64,000 bases of DNA from UBA6115 sp012514225 (GTDB lineage Bacteria; Bacillota; Clostridia; Christensenellales; Aristaeellaceae): the NCBI GenBank assembly GCA_036756425.1, contig DAIOLC010000006.1, positions 21,785-85,784 on the forward strand, read 5' to 3'. The notes beneath the pieces are model-generated. The model was not told the origin of the DNA. It searched no databases and saw nothing but the letters and a program-made list of their open reading frames with translations. Positions 51,428 to 59,923 of the stretch are shown one piece after another (the stretch's first letter is position 1; each line of letters starts with the position of its first letter). The position numbers and the translations under genes were made by a program.

Positions 51428-52566
51428 AAAAGCCGCGGCGCCTGTTCAAGGGCACGGAATCCCTGCTGGCCTCCCTGGCCTCCATCCTCGCGGGGCTGCT
51501 GTTCGGGTTTGTCCTGCTGCTCATCTTCAACCCCGCCAAGGCGGGCGACGGCTTCCTGAACATCCTGCTCACCGGCGTGCGCAGCACGGCGCGGCTGGGC
51601 AAGGTGTTCTACACCGCGGCGCCGCTGGTGATGACCGGCCTGGCAGTGGGCTTCGCCTTCAAGACGGGGCTGTTCAACATCGGCGCGACCGGACAGTTCA
51701 CCGTTGGCGGCACGCTGGCGCTCTTCGGCGCCATCGCCTGGCAGCTGCCCTGGTACCTCTGCCTGCTGCTGGCCATCCTGGGCGGCGCGGTCTGGGGCTC
51801 CATCCCGGGGCTGTGCAAGGCGCTGTTCAACGTCAACGAGGTCATCACCTCCATCATGTTCAACTGGATTGCCCTGTTCACGGTGAACCTGGCCATCAAC
51901 AACACGACCGTGATGCTGGCCAGCTCCTGGGGCGACGTGAGCCGCGAGCGCACCGCCAGCCTGGCCAAGGCCAACCTGGACGCCATCCTGCCCAAGCTGG
52001 GGCTGGACAAGCTGATGCGCTACAACGGCATGAACATCGCCATCTTCATCGCCGTCCTGGTCGCCCTCGTGATGTGGTTCGTCCTGCAGCGGACCACGTT
52101 CGGCTACGAGCTCAAGGCCGTGGGCGCCAACCGGCACGCCAGCCGCTACGCCGGCATCAGCGACGGGCGCTCCATCATCCAGTCCATGATTATCGCCGGC
52201 GCCCTGGCCGGGCTGGGCGGCGGGCTGTACTACCTGTCCGGCACGGTGCAGTTCACCCTGGGCAAGGAACTGGTGGCGATGGGGTTCAACGGCATCCCCG
52301 TGGCGCTCCTGGGCGCCTCCCACCCCATCGGCATCATCTTCTCGGCCCTGTTCATCAGCTATATCCAGGTGGGCGGCGACGCGATGCAGCCGGAGTTCGC
52401 CCGGGAGATGATCGACATCATCATCGCGTCCATCATCTACCTGAGCGCCTTCTCCCTGCTGATGCGCGAGCTCATCCGCCGGGCGAAGCTGAAGCGCGGC
52501 ATGGCGCAGGAGGAAGCGACGGTCAAGGGCGCGGACGGCGCCGGGGAGGGAGGCGCAACGGCATGA
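51424..52566 (+). CDS. Nucleoside ABC transporter permease (YufP-like)
   Basis: A 380-aa permease with about nine membrane segments. LAVGFAFKTGLFNIGATGQF and the FNVNEVITSIMFNWIA motif are characteristic of the BMP-transporter permease family. GTG start overlaps the ATPase stop (GTGA) and its own stop overlaps the next permease (ATGA). The C-terminal tail is cytoplasmic and charged. It would form the membrane channel with the next gene product. Confidence 0.92.
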
Positions 52567-53549
52567 TGATTCTGGCGGATATCCTCAGCGCGACGGTGCT
52601 CTTCGCCGTGCCGCTGCTGCTGGTGGCCCTGGGGGGCATGTTCTCCGAGCGCTCCGGCGTCATCAACATCGCCCTGGAGGGCATCATGATCGTCGGCGCG
52701 CTGATGAGCTGCCTGGCGCTGAGCTTCATGGACCAGTCCGGCTTCGGCCCCGCGAACCCCCAGTGGGCGATGCTGCTGGCCATCCTCGTCGCCGGGGCGG
52801 CGGGAATGGTGTACTCCCTGCTGCTGGCCTTCGCCTCCATCCACCTGAAGGCCGACCAGACCATCGGCGGCACCGCGCTGAACATGCTGGCGCCCGCCTT
52901 TGCGGTCGTGCTCACCTGGTCCATCCAGGGGCAGGGCAACACCACCATCTTCATCCCCACCTGGACGCGCATCACCGCCCAGGCCGCGGGCGCCGCGGAC
53001 ACCGGCTCCTTCCTGGTGCGGCTGGTGTTCAAGTCCCTCTACCTGACCACGCCCATCGCCCTGGTCCTCCTGCTCCTCAGCGCCCTCATCCTCTACCGCA
53101 CGCGGCTGGGCCTGCGCCTGCGCTCCTGCGGGGAGCACCCCCAGGCGGCCGGCTCCGTGGGCATCAACGTGTACCGGATGCGCTACATCGGCGTCGTCTT
53201 CTCCGGCTTCCTGGGCGGCATCGGCGGCCTGGCCTTCACCGTGGCCGCCGGCTCGGGCTTCCAGAGCACGGTGGCGGGCTACGGCTTCCTGGCCCTGGCG
53301 GTGATGATTTTCGGCAACTGGAAGCCGCTGAACATCTTCCTGGCCTCCCTGCTGTTCGCCTTCTTCAAAATCCTGGGCTCCTACTCCGGCTCCCTGCCCT
53401 TCCTGCCGCAGTTCAAGGGCGTGGCCTCCAGCGAGTATATCTACCTGATGCTGCCCTACGTGGTCACGATGATCGTGCTCATCCTCTCCAGCAAGAAATC
53501 CCGCGCGCCCAAGGCCGAGGGCATCCCCTACGACAAGGGGCGCCGCTGA
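52563..53549 (+). CDS. Nucleoside ABC transporter permease (YufQ-like)
   Basis: A 328-aa permease, about eight membrane segments. VALGGMFSERSGVINIALEG and KADQTIGGTALNMLAPA are family motifs, and LGLRLRSCGEHPQAAGSVGI is the typical cytoplasmic coupling loop. Second half of the heterodimeric nucleoside channel. ATGA overlap with the preceding gene. Confidence 0.93.
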   Translation: MMILADILSATVLFAVPLLLVALGGMFSERSGVINIALEGIMIVGALMSCLALSFMDQSGFGPANPQWAMLLAILVAGAAGMVYSLLLAFASIHLKADQTIGGTALNMLAPAFAVVLTWSIQGQGNTTIFIPTWTRITAQAAGAADTGSFLVRLVFKSLYLTTPIALVLLLLSALILYRTRLGLRLRSCGEHPQAAGSVGINVYRMRYIGVVFSGFLGGIGGLAFTVAAGSGFQSTVAGYGFLALAVMIFGNWKPLNIFLASLLFAFFKILGSYSGSLPFLPQFKGVASSEYIYLMLPYVVTMIVLILSSKKSRAPKAEGIPYDKGRR

Positions 53550-53556
53550 GGCCGCC

Positions 53557-53964
53557 GTGACGCGGGACAGTTTCCTGCGCCTGTGCGCCCAAATGCCGGG
53601 CGCCGTCATCGACCAGCCCTTCGAGGGGGATTTTGTGACCACCGTCGCGCGCCACCAGGGCAACCGGCGGTGGTTCGCCATTTTGATGGAGGGGGACGAG
53701 GGGCCCTTCGTCAACCTCAAGTGCGAGCCGCTCAAGGGCGCCCTCCTGCGCGGCGCCTACCGGGGCATCACCCCGGGCTGGCACATGAACAAGGAGCACT
53801 GGATATCCGTCGGCTTCCGCGCCGACGTGCCGGACGGCCTGCTGCGGCTGCTGGTGGAGGACAGCCACTGCCTGACCGCGCCGAAGCGGCGCCGGCGAAG
53901 GGACGGGGAGGGTACGGAGGAAACGGTGGGGCCGGCGGGGGATTTCATCCCCCGGACCCCCTGA
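53557..53964 (+). CDS. MmcQ/YjbR family DNA-binding-like protein
   Basis: A 135-aa YjbR/MmcQ-fold protein: SFLRLCAQMPGAVIDQPFEG, a central RWFAILMEG strand, VNLKCEP and ITPGWHMNKEHWISVGF are the family's conserved segments. GTG start 7 nt after the permease stop. The last dozen residues (GPAGDFIPRTP) are encoded by a repeat hairpin, so the natural C-terminus has probably been replaced or extended by repeat sequence. Function unknown. Confidence 0.88.
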   Translation: MTRDSFLRLCAQMPGAVIDQPFEGDFVTTVARHQGNRRWFAILMEGDEGPFVNLKCEPLKGALLRGAYRGITPGWHMNKEHWISVGFRADVPDGLLRLLVEDSHCLTAPKRRRRRDGEGTEETVGPAGDFIPRTP

Positions 53965-53990
53965 CCGGGGAATTCTTCCCCGGACCCCAT
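53937..53990 (-). repeat. Double-hairpin repeat family 2, copy i
   Basis: Minus orientation: ATGGGGTC, hairpin CCGGGGAA/TTCCCCGG (53983-53965), GGTCAGGGGG, hairpin GGGGG-ATGAAAT-CCCCC (53953-53937). It overlaps the 3' end of the YjbR-like gene. Flanks resemble copies at 54044, 57222 and 57902; stems differ. Confidence 0.65.
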
Positions 53991-54033
53991 TGATGAATAT
54001 CTGAAGAATCAGGGACTTTTCTGGATATTGAAA

Positions 54034-54092
54034 AATGATGGGTCAAGGGACGAAGTCCCTTGCCGGGTGGTTTGGAGGGTGGAACCCTCCAA
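54034..54092 (+). repeat. Double-hairpin repeat family 2, copy ii
   Basis: ATGATGGGTC, hairpin CAAGGGACGAAGTCCCTTG (54044-54062), CCGGGTGG, then a hairpin with arms TTGGAGGGT and ACCCTCCAA (54072-54092). Divergently oriented to copy i, 50 bp away. Confidence 0.65.
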
Positions 54093-54160
54093 CGTCCCCC
54101 CCCCTTCCCGCCCCGATTGTACTCCCGCCGTACTTCCGTTCCCATTTCCCCGCCCGCGCC

Positions 54161-54188
54161 TTGACAGGCGGGCGGGGTCTGCTATGCT
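54161..54188 (+). promoter_or_regulatory. Promoter upstream of the lysine riboswitch
   Basis: TTGACA (54161-54166), 16 bp, TATGCT (54183-54188). Transcription would start at about 54195 and include the riboswitch. Confidence 0.75.
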
Positions 54189-54211
54189 TCAGGCAACTTC
54201 ATATTCCTTTT

Positions 54212-54377
54212 GGGATAGAGGAGTGGGTACATGAGTACCCCGGGGGAGCCGACGCGCGGCTGTGAGCCCGGCGGGAAAGGGGAGCCACCGAAACGGGTCC
54301 GCGGGCGGCGCGGGCGCGTTGGGCGCCGGGAGAAGATGCCGGCGACTGTCACGGCGAGGGCCGTGGAGCGCTATCGT
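54212..54377 (+). promoter_or_regulatory. Lysine riboswitch (L-box)
   Basis: The leader has conserved L-box parts in order: GATAGAGG at the P1 5' strand (54214-54221), an AGTAC segment soon after, GCCACCGAAACGGGTCC in the middle, GACTGTCAC (54344-54352), a CACGGC/GCCGTG stem, GTGGAG (54363-54368) and the P1 3' strand CTATC (54371-54375) pairing with GATAG. The region between it and the ATG contains a GC hairpin candidate (about 54392-54420) but no U-tract, so the switch mechanism is not obvious. Confidence 0.8.
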
Positions 54378-54446
54378 TTCCGGCGGCGAAAGGCGGCGGG
54401 GGCAGGCGCTCCGGCCGCCGAAACGTTTGTCAAGGAGGACGGAAAC

Positions 54447-55238
54447 ATGAGGAGACTGTTCGCGCTGACCCTGGCGGCGCTGCTGGCGCTCACCGCGCTG
54501 GCGGGGGCGGAGACGTTCAAGGTGGGCATGGAGTGCAACTACGCGCCCTTCAACTGGACGCAGACGGAGGCTTCGGAGTTTGCCGTGCCCATCGCGGCGG
54601 GCGGATTCGCCGACGGCTACGACGTGCAGGTCGCGCGCAAGGTGGCCGAGGGCCTGGGGATGGAGCTGGAAATCGTGAAAACCGAGTGGGACGGCCTGCC
54701 GGTGGCGCTGACCTCCGGCAAGATCGACGCGATTATCGCCGGCATGAGCCCGACGGAAGAGCGCATGGTGACCATCGACTTCACCGACCCCTACTATGTC
54801 AGCGATCTGGTCATCGTGGTGATGAAGGACGGGCCCTATGCCGGCGCCAAGTCGCTGGCGGACTTCACCGGCGCCCGGATTACGGGGCAGCTGAACACCT
54901 TGCATTACGACATCATCGACGAGATTCCGGGCGTGCAGAAACAGACCGCGCTGGAGTCCTTCACCGCCATGATCGTGGCCCTGGCCGCAGGCCGGATTGA
55001 CGGCTATATCAGCGAGCGCCCCGGCGCGATTTCGGCGATGATGTCCAACCCGGAATTCAGCTATGTCGCCTTTGAGGAGGGGCAGGGATTCAACTCGCCG
55101 CCGATTCTCGTGTCGGTCGGCTTGCAGAAGGGCAGCCCCCTGAAGGATCAAATCAACGCGATTCTGGCGGACATCGACGAGGCTGCGCGCGCCCGGATGA
55201 TGGAAGACGCCATTGCGCGCCAACCGCTGAGCGAGTAA
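54447..55238 (+). CDS. Amino acid ABC transporter substrate-binding protein (probably lysine)
   Basis: A 263-aa type II/F binding protein: FKVGMECNYAPFNWTQTE at the mature N-terminus, GYDVQVARKVAEGLG, ALTSGKIDAIIAGMSPTEER and DFTDPYYVSD are typical of polar amino-acid binders. The signal peptide (about 1-20, LAGAET) has no lipobox Cys. AAGGAGGA precedes the ATG. The lysine riboswitch in its leader makes lysine the likely substrate. First gene of a three-gene importer operon. Confidence 0.93.
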   Translation: MRRLFALTLAALLALTALAGAETFKVGMECNYAPFNWTQTEASEFAVPIAAGGFADGYDVQVARKVAEGLGMELEIVKTEWDGLPVALTSGKIDAIIAGMSPTEERMVTIDFTDPYYVSDLVIVVMKDGPYAGAKSLADFTGARITGQLNTLHYDIIDEIPGVQKQTALESFTAMIVALAAGRIDGYISERPGAISAMMSNPEFSYVAFEEGQGFNSPPILVSVGLQKGSPLKDQINAILADIDEAARARMMEDAIARQPLSE

Positions 55239-55248
55239 GGGCGTTCCC

Positions 55249-56035
55249 TTGCCACAAAGCTTTTTCGGATGGATTGAGTTCCTGCTCCGGCAATACGGCG
55301 GCCTCTTCCTGACAGGGGCCGCCACCACGCTGCTCATCGCCCTGGTGGGCACGGCGGCGGGCTTCGCCATCGGCCTGCTGGTGGCGGTGGTGCGCACGAT
55401 TCCGCTGCGGAAGGACGCCCCGGCCGTGAAGCGCGCCTTGCTGGCCGCCGCCAAGGGGCTGCTGACCGCTTATGTGGAGGTGTTCCGCGGCACGCCGATG
55501 ATCGTGCAGGCGATGGTGGTGTATTACGGCGCCTCACAGTACCTGGGGCTGAACATCCCGGCGATGGGCGCCGCCTTCCTGGTGGTGTCGGTGAACACCG
55601 GCGCCTACATGGCGGAAATCGTGCGCGGCGGCATCCTGAGCGTGGACGCCGGGCAGAAGGAAGCCGCCACCGCGGTCGGCATGACCCACTGGCAGGCGAT
55701 GACCGTGGTGGTGCTGCCCCAGGCCATCCGCAACATCCTGCCCTCGGTGGCCAACGAGTTCGTCGTCAATATCAAGGACTCCAGCGTCCTGAACGTCATC
55801 TCCGTCACCGAGGTCTTCTTCATGTCAAAGTCCGCCGCGGGCACTTACTACCGGTACTTCGAGGTGTTTTTCATCACGGCGGTCATCTACTTCGCCCTGA
55901 CCTTCACCTTCACCCGCCTGCTGCGGCTTCTGGAAAAAAAGCTGTCCGGCAGCGCGTCCTACACCGTGTACGGCTCCCAGTCCAGCCACCGGGCGGAAAT
56001 CGAGGTCCCGGTGGACCCGGGGAAGGGAGGGCGCG

Positions 56036-56043
<8 letters not shown>
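55249..56043 (+). CDS. Amino acid ABC transporter permease
   Basis: A 264-aa HisM/GlnP-type permease with five membrane segments. The coupling motif (EAATAVGMTHWQAMTVVVLP, then QAIRNILPS) and the FRGTPMIVQAMVVYYG segment are diagnostic. TTG start with only a weak ribosome site, 10 nt after the binding-protein stop. Its last 8 nt overlap the ATPase gene. Confidence 0.93.
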
Positions 56044-56767
<724 letters not shown>

Positions 56768-56787
56768 GGACGGGGAGGGGAACGGAG

Positions 56788-57021
56788 AACCGCGCGCCGG
56801 AGCGGCGCGCGGTTTGATTGTCGAAAAAGGTCTGCGGACCTTTTTCGATTCAGAGGATGGCTGCGGAATATTTTCGCTTTTCGCGAAAACGCCCCGCGCG
56901 GCAGGCATTGCCGGACGACACGATTTCAATCGGTGGGCTGCCGCCCCCGATTTCCCCCCGCTTTTCACCTCTATTGCAAGGTTTTTGACAGTCTGACCGC
57001 GCGCCTGAACGGCGCGCGGTC
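56788..57021 (+). repeat. Terminator-bracketed element, copy C
   Basis: Left hairpin ACCGCGCGCC-GGAGC-GGCGCGCGGT (56789-56813) and right hairpin ACCGCGCGCC-TGAAC-GGCGCGCGGT (56996-57020), 207 bp apart: identical stems, different loops. The core starts TTGTCGAAAAAGG with the 28-bp palindrome at 56821-56848 and ends AAGGTTTTTGACAGTCTGA. Opposite orientation to A and B. The right hairpin opens the 55-bp sequence duplicated across the assembly gap. Confidence 0.85.
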
Positions 57022-57050
57022 TTTTGATAGGGGATGACAGAACGAGCCAT

Positions 57051-57150
57051 NNNNNNNNNNNNNNNNNNNNNNNNNNNNNNNNNNNNNNNNNNNNNNNNNN
57101 NNNNNNNNNNNNNNNNNNNNNNNNNNNNNNNNNNNNNNNNNNNNNNNNNN
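57051..57150. other. Assembly gap (100 N) flanked by an exact 55-bp duplicate
   Basis: The 55 bp before the gap (56996-57050) are identical to the 55 bp after it (57151-57205). This is what two contigs sharing a terminal k-mer of 55 look like when scaffolded with a fixed 100-N spacer. The gap may have zero or negative real length. Confidence 0.9.
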
Positions 57151-57221
57151 ACCGCGCGCCTGAACGGCGCGCGGTCTTTTGATAGGGGATGACAGAACGA
57201 GCCATGAACGAGGGGGAAACG

Positions 57222-57270
57222 GCGGGGCTTCGCCCCGCGCCCCACGAGGGGCTTTCAGCCCCTCGACCCC
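57222..57270 (-). repeat. Double-hairpin repeat family 2, copy iii
   Basis: Minus orientation: GGGGTC (57270-57265), hairpin CGAGGGGC...GCCCCTCG (57265-57245), GTGGGGC, hairpin GCGGGGC-GAA-GCCCCGC (57238-57222). Same plan as copies i, ii and iv with different stems. Confidence 0.6.
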
Positions 57271-57311
57271 TCTTCTAATATTGAATTGGCGTGTCGGGCC
57301 GGACTGGCAAA

Positions 57312-57809
57312 TCAATGCTTCCGGCTGACGATGTGCCGGATTCCGGGGCCCAGCCGGGGCAGCTCCGCCGCGAAGAATTCCGGGTAGGCGCGGAAGCTGG
57401 AAAATCGGTCCAGGGGCAGCCATTCCATGTGCTCCGCCGCCCCGTGCATGGACAGGCTATCGCCCTTGGGCTCGAAGCCCTCAGGCACCTTCATCAGGAA
57501 ATACAGCGCGACCTCGTGGCAGCGCAGGCCTGTGAGCCCTGCGCTGCCTTCGAAGAAGTTCTCGTGCACGAAGGCCAGGCGGTCCACTTCCATCCGTGTT
57601 CCGGTCTCCTCCAGCACCTCGCGCACGACGGCTTCCTCCGCCGTCTCGCCCGCCCGCACCGCGCCGCCCACGGAATAGTAGTAGGGGTCCGCCTCGTTGC
57701 AGGCCATGAGCACCCGGCCGTCCTTCAGGATGACGGCGGCCGCCCGGTAGCGGAACCAGGCGCCGTCCCGGGTGAAGCAGCAATCGTTCTCGGAAAAAGG
57801 CTCTGACAT
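57312..57809 (-). CDS. NUDIX hydrolase
   Basis: A 165-aa NUDIX protein. The Nudix box GGAVRAGETAEEAVVREVLE, completed by ETG, is intact (Gx5Ex7REUxEExG). FRYRAAAVILKDGRVLM is the usual first strand. It hydrolyses nucleoside diphosphate derivatives; the substrate is not predictable. ATG at 57809 is chosen for the conserved length; the ribosome site is weak. Faces the gap region, with family-2 repeats on both sides. Confidence 0.92.
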   Translation of the reverse strand: MSEPFSENDCCFTRDGAWFRYRAAAVILKDGRVLMACNEADPYYYSVGGAVRAGETAEEAVVREVLEETGTRMEVDRLAFVHENFFEGSAGLTGLRCHEVALYFLMKVPEGFEPKGDSLSMHGAAEHMEWLPLDRFSSFRAYPEFFAAELPRLGPGIRHIVSRKH

Positions 57810-57889
57810 CGCGCAACGCTTTCCGCACGCTACGTGCAACAAAATACCAATCGCGTCTCAGGCTGGATGCAGCCCGGTATTCTGGCTAT

Positions 57890-57948
57890 CACGAATGGGG
57901 TCTGGGGAGGAATTCCCCGGGCAGGGGTTGGGGACGCGGTCCCCAACC
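57890..57948 (+). repeat. Double-hairpin repeat family 2, copy iv
   Basis: TCACGAATGGGGTC, hairpin GGGGAGGAATTCCCC (57904-57918), GGGCAGG, hairpin with arms GGTTGGGGAC and GTCCCCAACC (57926-57948). The first part matches copy i closely in reverse complement. Confidence 0.65.
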
Positions 57949-57986
57949 GTTCCTTTCTCCCCGCCGTGCCTCCCCGTGCCCCCGCC

Positions 57987-58613
57987 TTACCGGATGAAGT
58001 TCGTCCGCGCGCCGTAGGCGCTGCCGGGCGGCTGAAGGCCGGCCTCCCGGCCGGCGCGGATGGATTTGATGAGCCAGGCCATGTTGAGGCCCAGGTTGCG
58101 CAGCACCTGCAGGCCTTCCTCGTCCTTTATAATGTCCTCCGGCTGCGCGCCGTGGACCATCGGCCAGTAGGTGGAGGTGGCGATGGGCATCTCGCAGTAG
58201 TGCAGATACTGGAACAGGCTCTCGAGCGCCGCCGTCGTGCCCGCGCGGCGGGCGACGACCAGCGCCGCGCCTGCCCTGCCCTTGAAGGCCCGGGCGCTGG
58301 AGTAGAACACGCGGTTGAGCACGCTGTGCATCGCGCCGGTGACGTTGGAGAAATAGACCGGCGAGGCCAGCAGCAGGCCGTCGGCCGCCTGGATGCTCCG
58401 GATGAGGGGGTTGACCAGGTCGTCCCCGAACGTGCAGGCGTTGTCCAGTTTGCGGCAGGCGCGGCAGGCCGTGCAGTCGCGGACGGGCGCGTTGCCCACC
58501 CAGAAGGTTTCGGACCGGATTCCCTCCCGGGACAGCGCTTCCGCCACCACGTCCAGCGCCGCCTGGGTGCTGCCGTTCCTGCGCGTGCTGCCGTTGACCA
58601 TCACGACGTTCAT
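57987..58613 (-). CDS. NADPH-dependent FMN reductase / iron-sulfur flavoprotein-like
   Basis: A 208-aa flavodoxin-fold protein: the FMN loop MVNGSTRRNGSTQAAL at the N-terminus, a compact Cys motif CTACRACRKLDNAC (about residues 48-61), and LLLASPVYFSNVTGAMHSVL. The Cys cluster suggests a 4Fe-4S iron-sulfur flavoprotein rather than a plain reductase. It is divergent from the D-lyxose isomerase gene. Electron donor and acceptor unknown. Confidence 0.87.
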   Translation of the reverse strand: MNVVMVNGSTRRNGSTQAALDVVAEALSREGIRSETFWVGNAPVRDCTACRACRKLDNACTFGDDLVNPLIRSIQAADGLLLASPVYFSNVTGAMHSVLNRVFYSSARAFKGRAGAALVVARRAGTTAALESLFQYLHYCEMPIATSTYWPMVHGAQPEDIIKDEEGLQVLRNLGLNMAWLIKSIRAGREAGLQPPGSAYGARTNFIR

Positions 58614-58705
58614 CCATTCAAACCGTCCTTTTTCTTGACAGTATAGCGCGCCGCGCAGGCGCGGGCAACTGCGCGGAAGGGCTGAGGCACGACAGGATTC
58701 CGTGA

Positions 58706-58734
58706 TTGACAGCGCTTTTGGGCTTGGGTATGAT
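58706..58734 (+). promoter_or_regulatory. Promoter of the D-lyxose isomerase gene
   Basis: TTGACA (58706-58711), 17 bp, TATGAT (58729-58734). Confidence 0.8.
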
Positions 58735-58781
58735 TCCTGCGGATTGAGATGCGCCCTGGCCGCGGGCAAAAGGAGAGAAAC

Positions 58782-59459
58782 GTGAAACGGAGCGAACTGA
58801 ACCAACTGATGCGCGAGGCGCTGGACTTCATCGCGGGGCACGGCTTCCACCTGCCGCCCTTCGTCACCTGGACGATGGAGGACTGGAAGACCAAGAACCA
58901 GGAGTACGCCGAAATCAAGGACAACATGCTCGGCTGGGACATCACGGATTTCGGCTCGGGCGACTTCTATTCCCACGGCCTGCTGCTCATCACCCTGCGC
59001 AACGGCAACTTCCACGACCCCAAGTACAAAAAGCCCTATGCGGAAAAGCTGCTCATCGCCCGGGAAGGCCAGGTGACGCCCTACCATTTCCACTGGAAGA
59101 AGATGGAGGACATCATCAACCGGGGCGGCGGCCGGCTGGTGCTCAAGTGCTACAACTCCGGCCCGGACGGGCAGATGCTGGACACCCCGGTGAACATCCT
59201 GAAGGACGGCCGCTCCTACTTTGTGCCCGCGGGGGAGGAGGTGCGGCTTGAGAACGGGGAGAGCATCACCCTGGTCACCGGGCAGTACCACTGCTTCTGG
59301 GCGGAAGGCGGCACCTGCCTGATCGGCGAGGTGTCCGTGATGAACGACGACAACGTGGACAACCGCTTCCACGACCCTGTCGGCCGCTTCCCTGAAATCG
59401 AGGAGGACGAGCCCATCCTCTACCCGCTCTTCAGTGATTATCCCGAGCTGAAGGACTGA
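58782..59459 (+). CDS. D-lyxose/D-mannose isomerase
   Basis: A 225-aa cupin-type sugar isomerase converting D-lyxose to D-xylulose (and often mannose to fructose). Metal-binding motifs TPYHFHWKKMEDI and TGQYHCFWAE with the surrounding GTCLIGEVSVMNDD are characteristic. GTG start follows AGGAGA. A consensus promoter lies 50 nt upstream. Together with the ChvE-GguAB importer it suggests pentose use. Confidence 0.92.
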   Translation: MKRSELNQLMREALDFIAGHGFHLPPFVTWTMEDWKTKNQEYAEIKDNMLGWDITDFGSGDFYSHGLLLITLRNGNFHDPKYKKPYAEKLLIAREGQVTPYHFHWKKMEDIINRGGGRLVLKCYNSGPDGQMLDTPVNILKDGRSYFVPAGEEVRLENGESITLVTGQYHCFWAEGGTCLIGEVSVMNDDNVDNRFHDPVGRFPEIEEDEPILYPLFSDYPELKD

Positions 59460-59497
59460 TTGGGACAGGGAGCGGACGCCTCCCGACGCGCCCATGA

Positions 59498-59531
59498 CCG
59501 CCCGGCGTTCCAGCCCGGGCGGCCGGTTTTT
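59498..59531 (+). terminator. Terminator after the isomerase gene
   Basis: CCGCCCGG (59498-59505) with CCGGGCGG (59515-59522), then TTTTT at 59527-59531. Confidence 0.75.
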
Positions 59532-59667
59532 CGGAGGGTTTGCCCGATGTGGCGGATGACCGCTGATAAACAAGGGAGAAGGCTTTTTCTCCCCGTACGG
59601 GAACAACGGGAAACGGGCTTGACTTGACGGCGCCGCGGCTGACGCGCACTTCATCGTAAAGCAAGAG

Positions 59668-59900
59668 AACCCCGCCCTGCAAAGGGCGGGGTTCGTGCTG
59701 TTAAAAAACTTTACTATAGACTATGATGCAGGGGGCTTTGGGGGGCGGCAGCCCACCGATTATCATCGTGTCGTCCGGCTCTGCCGGACGCGCGGGGCGT
59801 TTTCGCGAACAGCGAAAACATTCCGCAGCAATCCTCCGAATCGAAAAAGGTCCGCAGACCTTTTTCGACAATCTGACCCCGCCCTGCAAAGGGCGGTGTT
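59668..59900 (+). repeat. Terminator-bracketed element, copy B
   Basis: Left hairpin AACCCCGCCC-TGCAAA-GGGCGGGGTT (59668-59693) and right hairpin ACCCCGCCC-TGCAAA-GGGCGGTGT (59876-59899), 207 bp apart with the same loop. The core of about 180 bp is nearly identical to copy A, with the palindrome at 59841-59868 and ACAATCTGA before the right hairpin. It lies between convergent genes (isomerase and gguB). Confidence 0.85.
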
Positions 59901-59923
59901 CCGGCAAGGGCGACCGGCCGTCC

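Noticed and set aside
54044..54092. Hairpins before the lysine riboswitch promoter read as part of the riboswitch.
   Set aside because: They lie upstream of the TTGACA/TATGCT promoter and match the family-2 repeat layout seen elsewhere.
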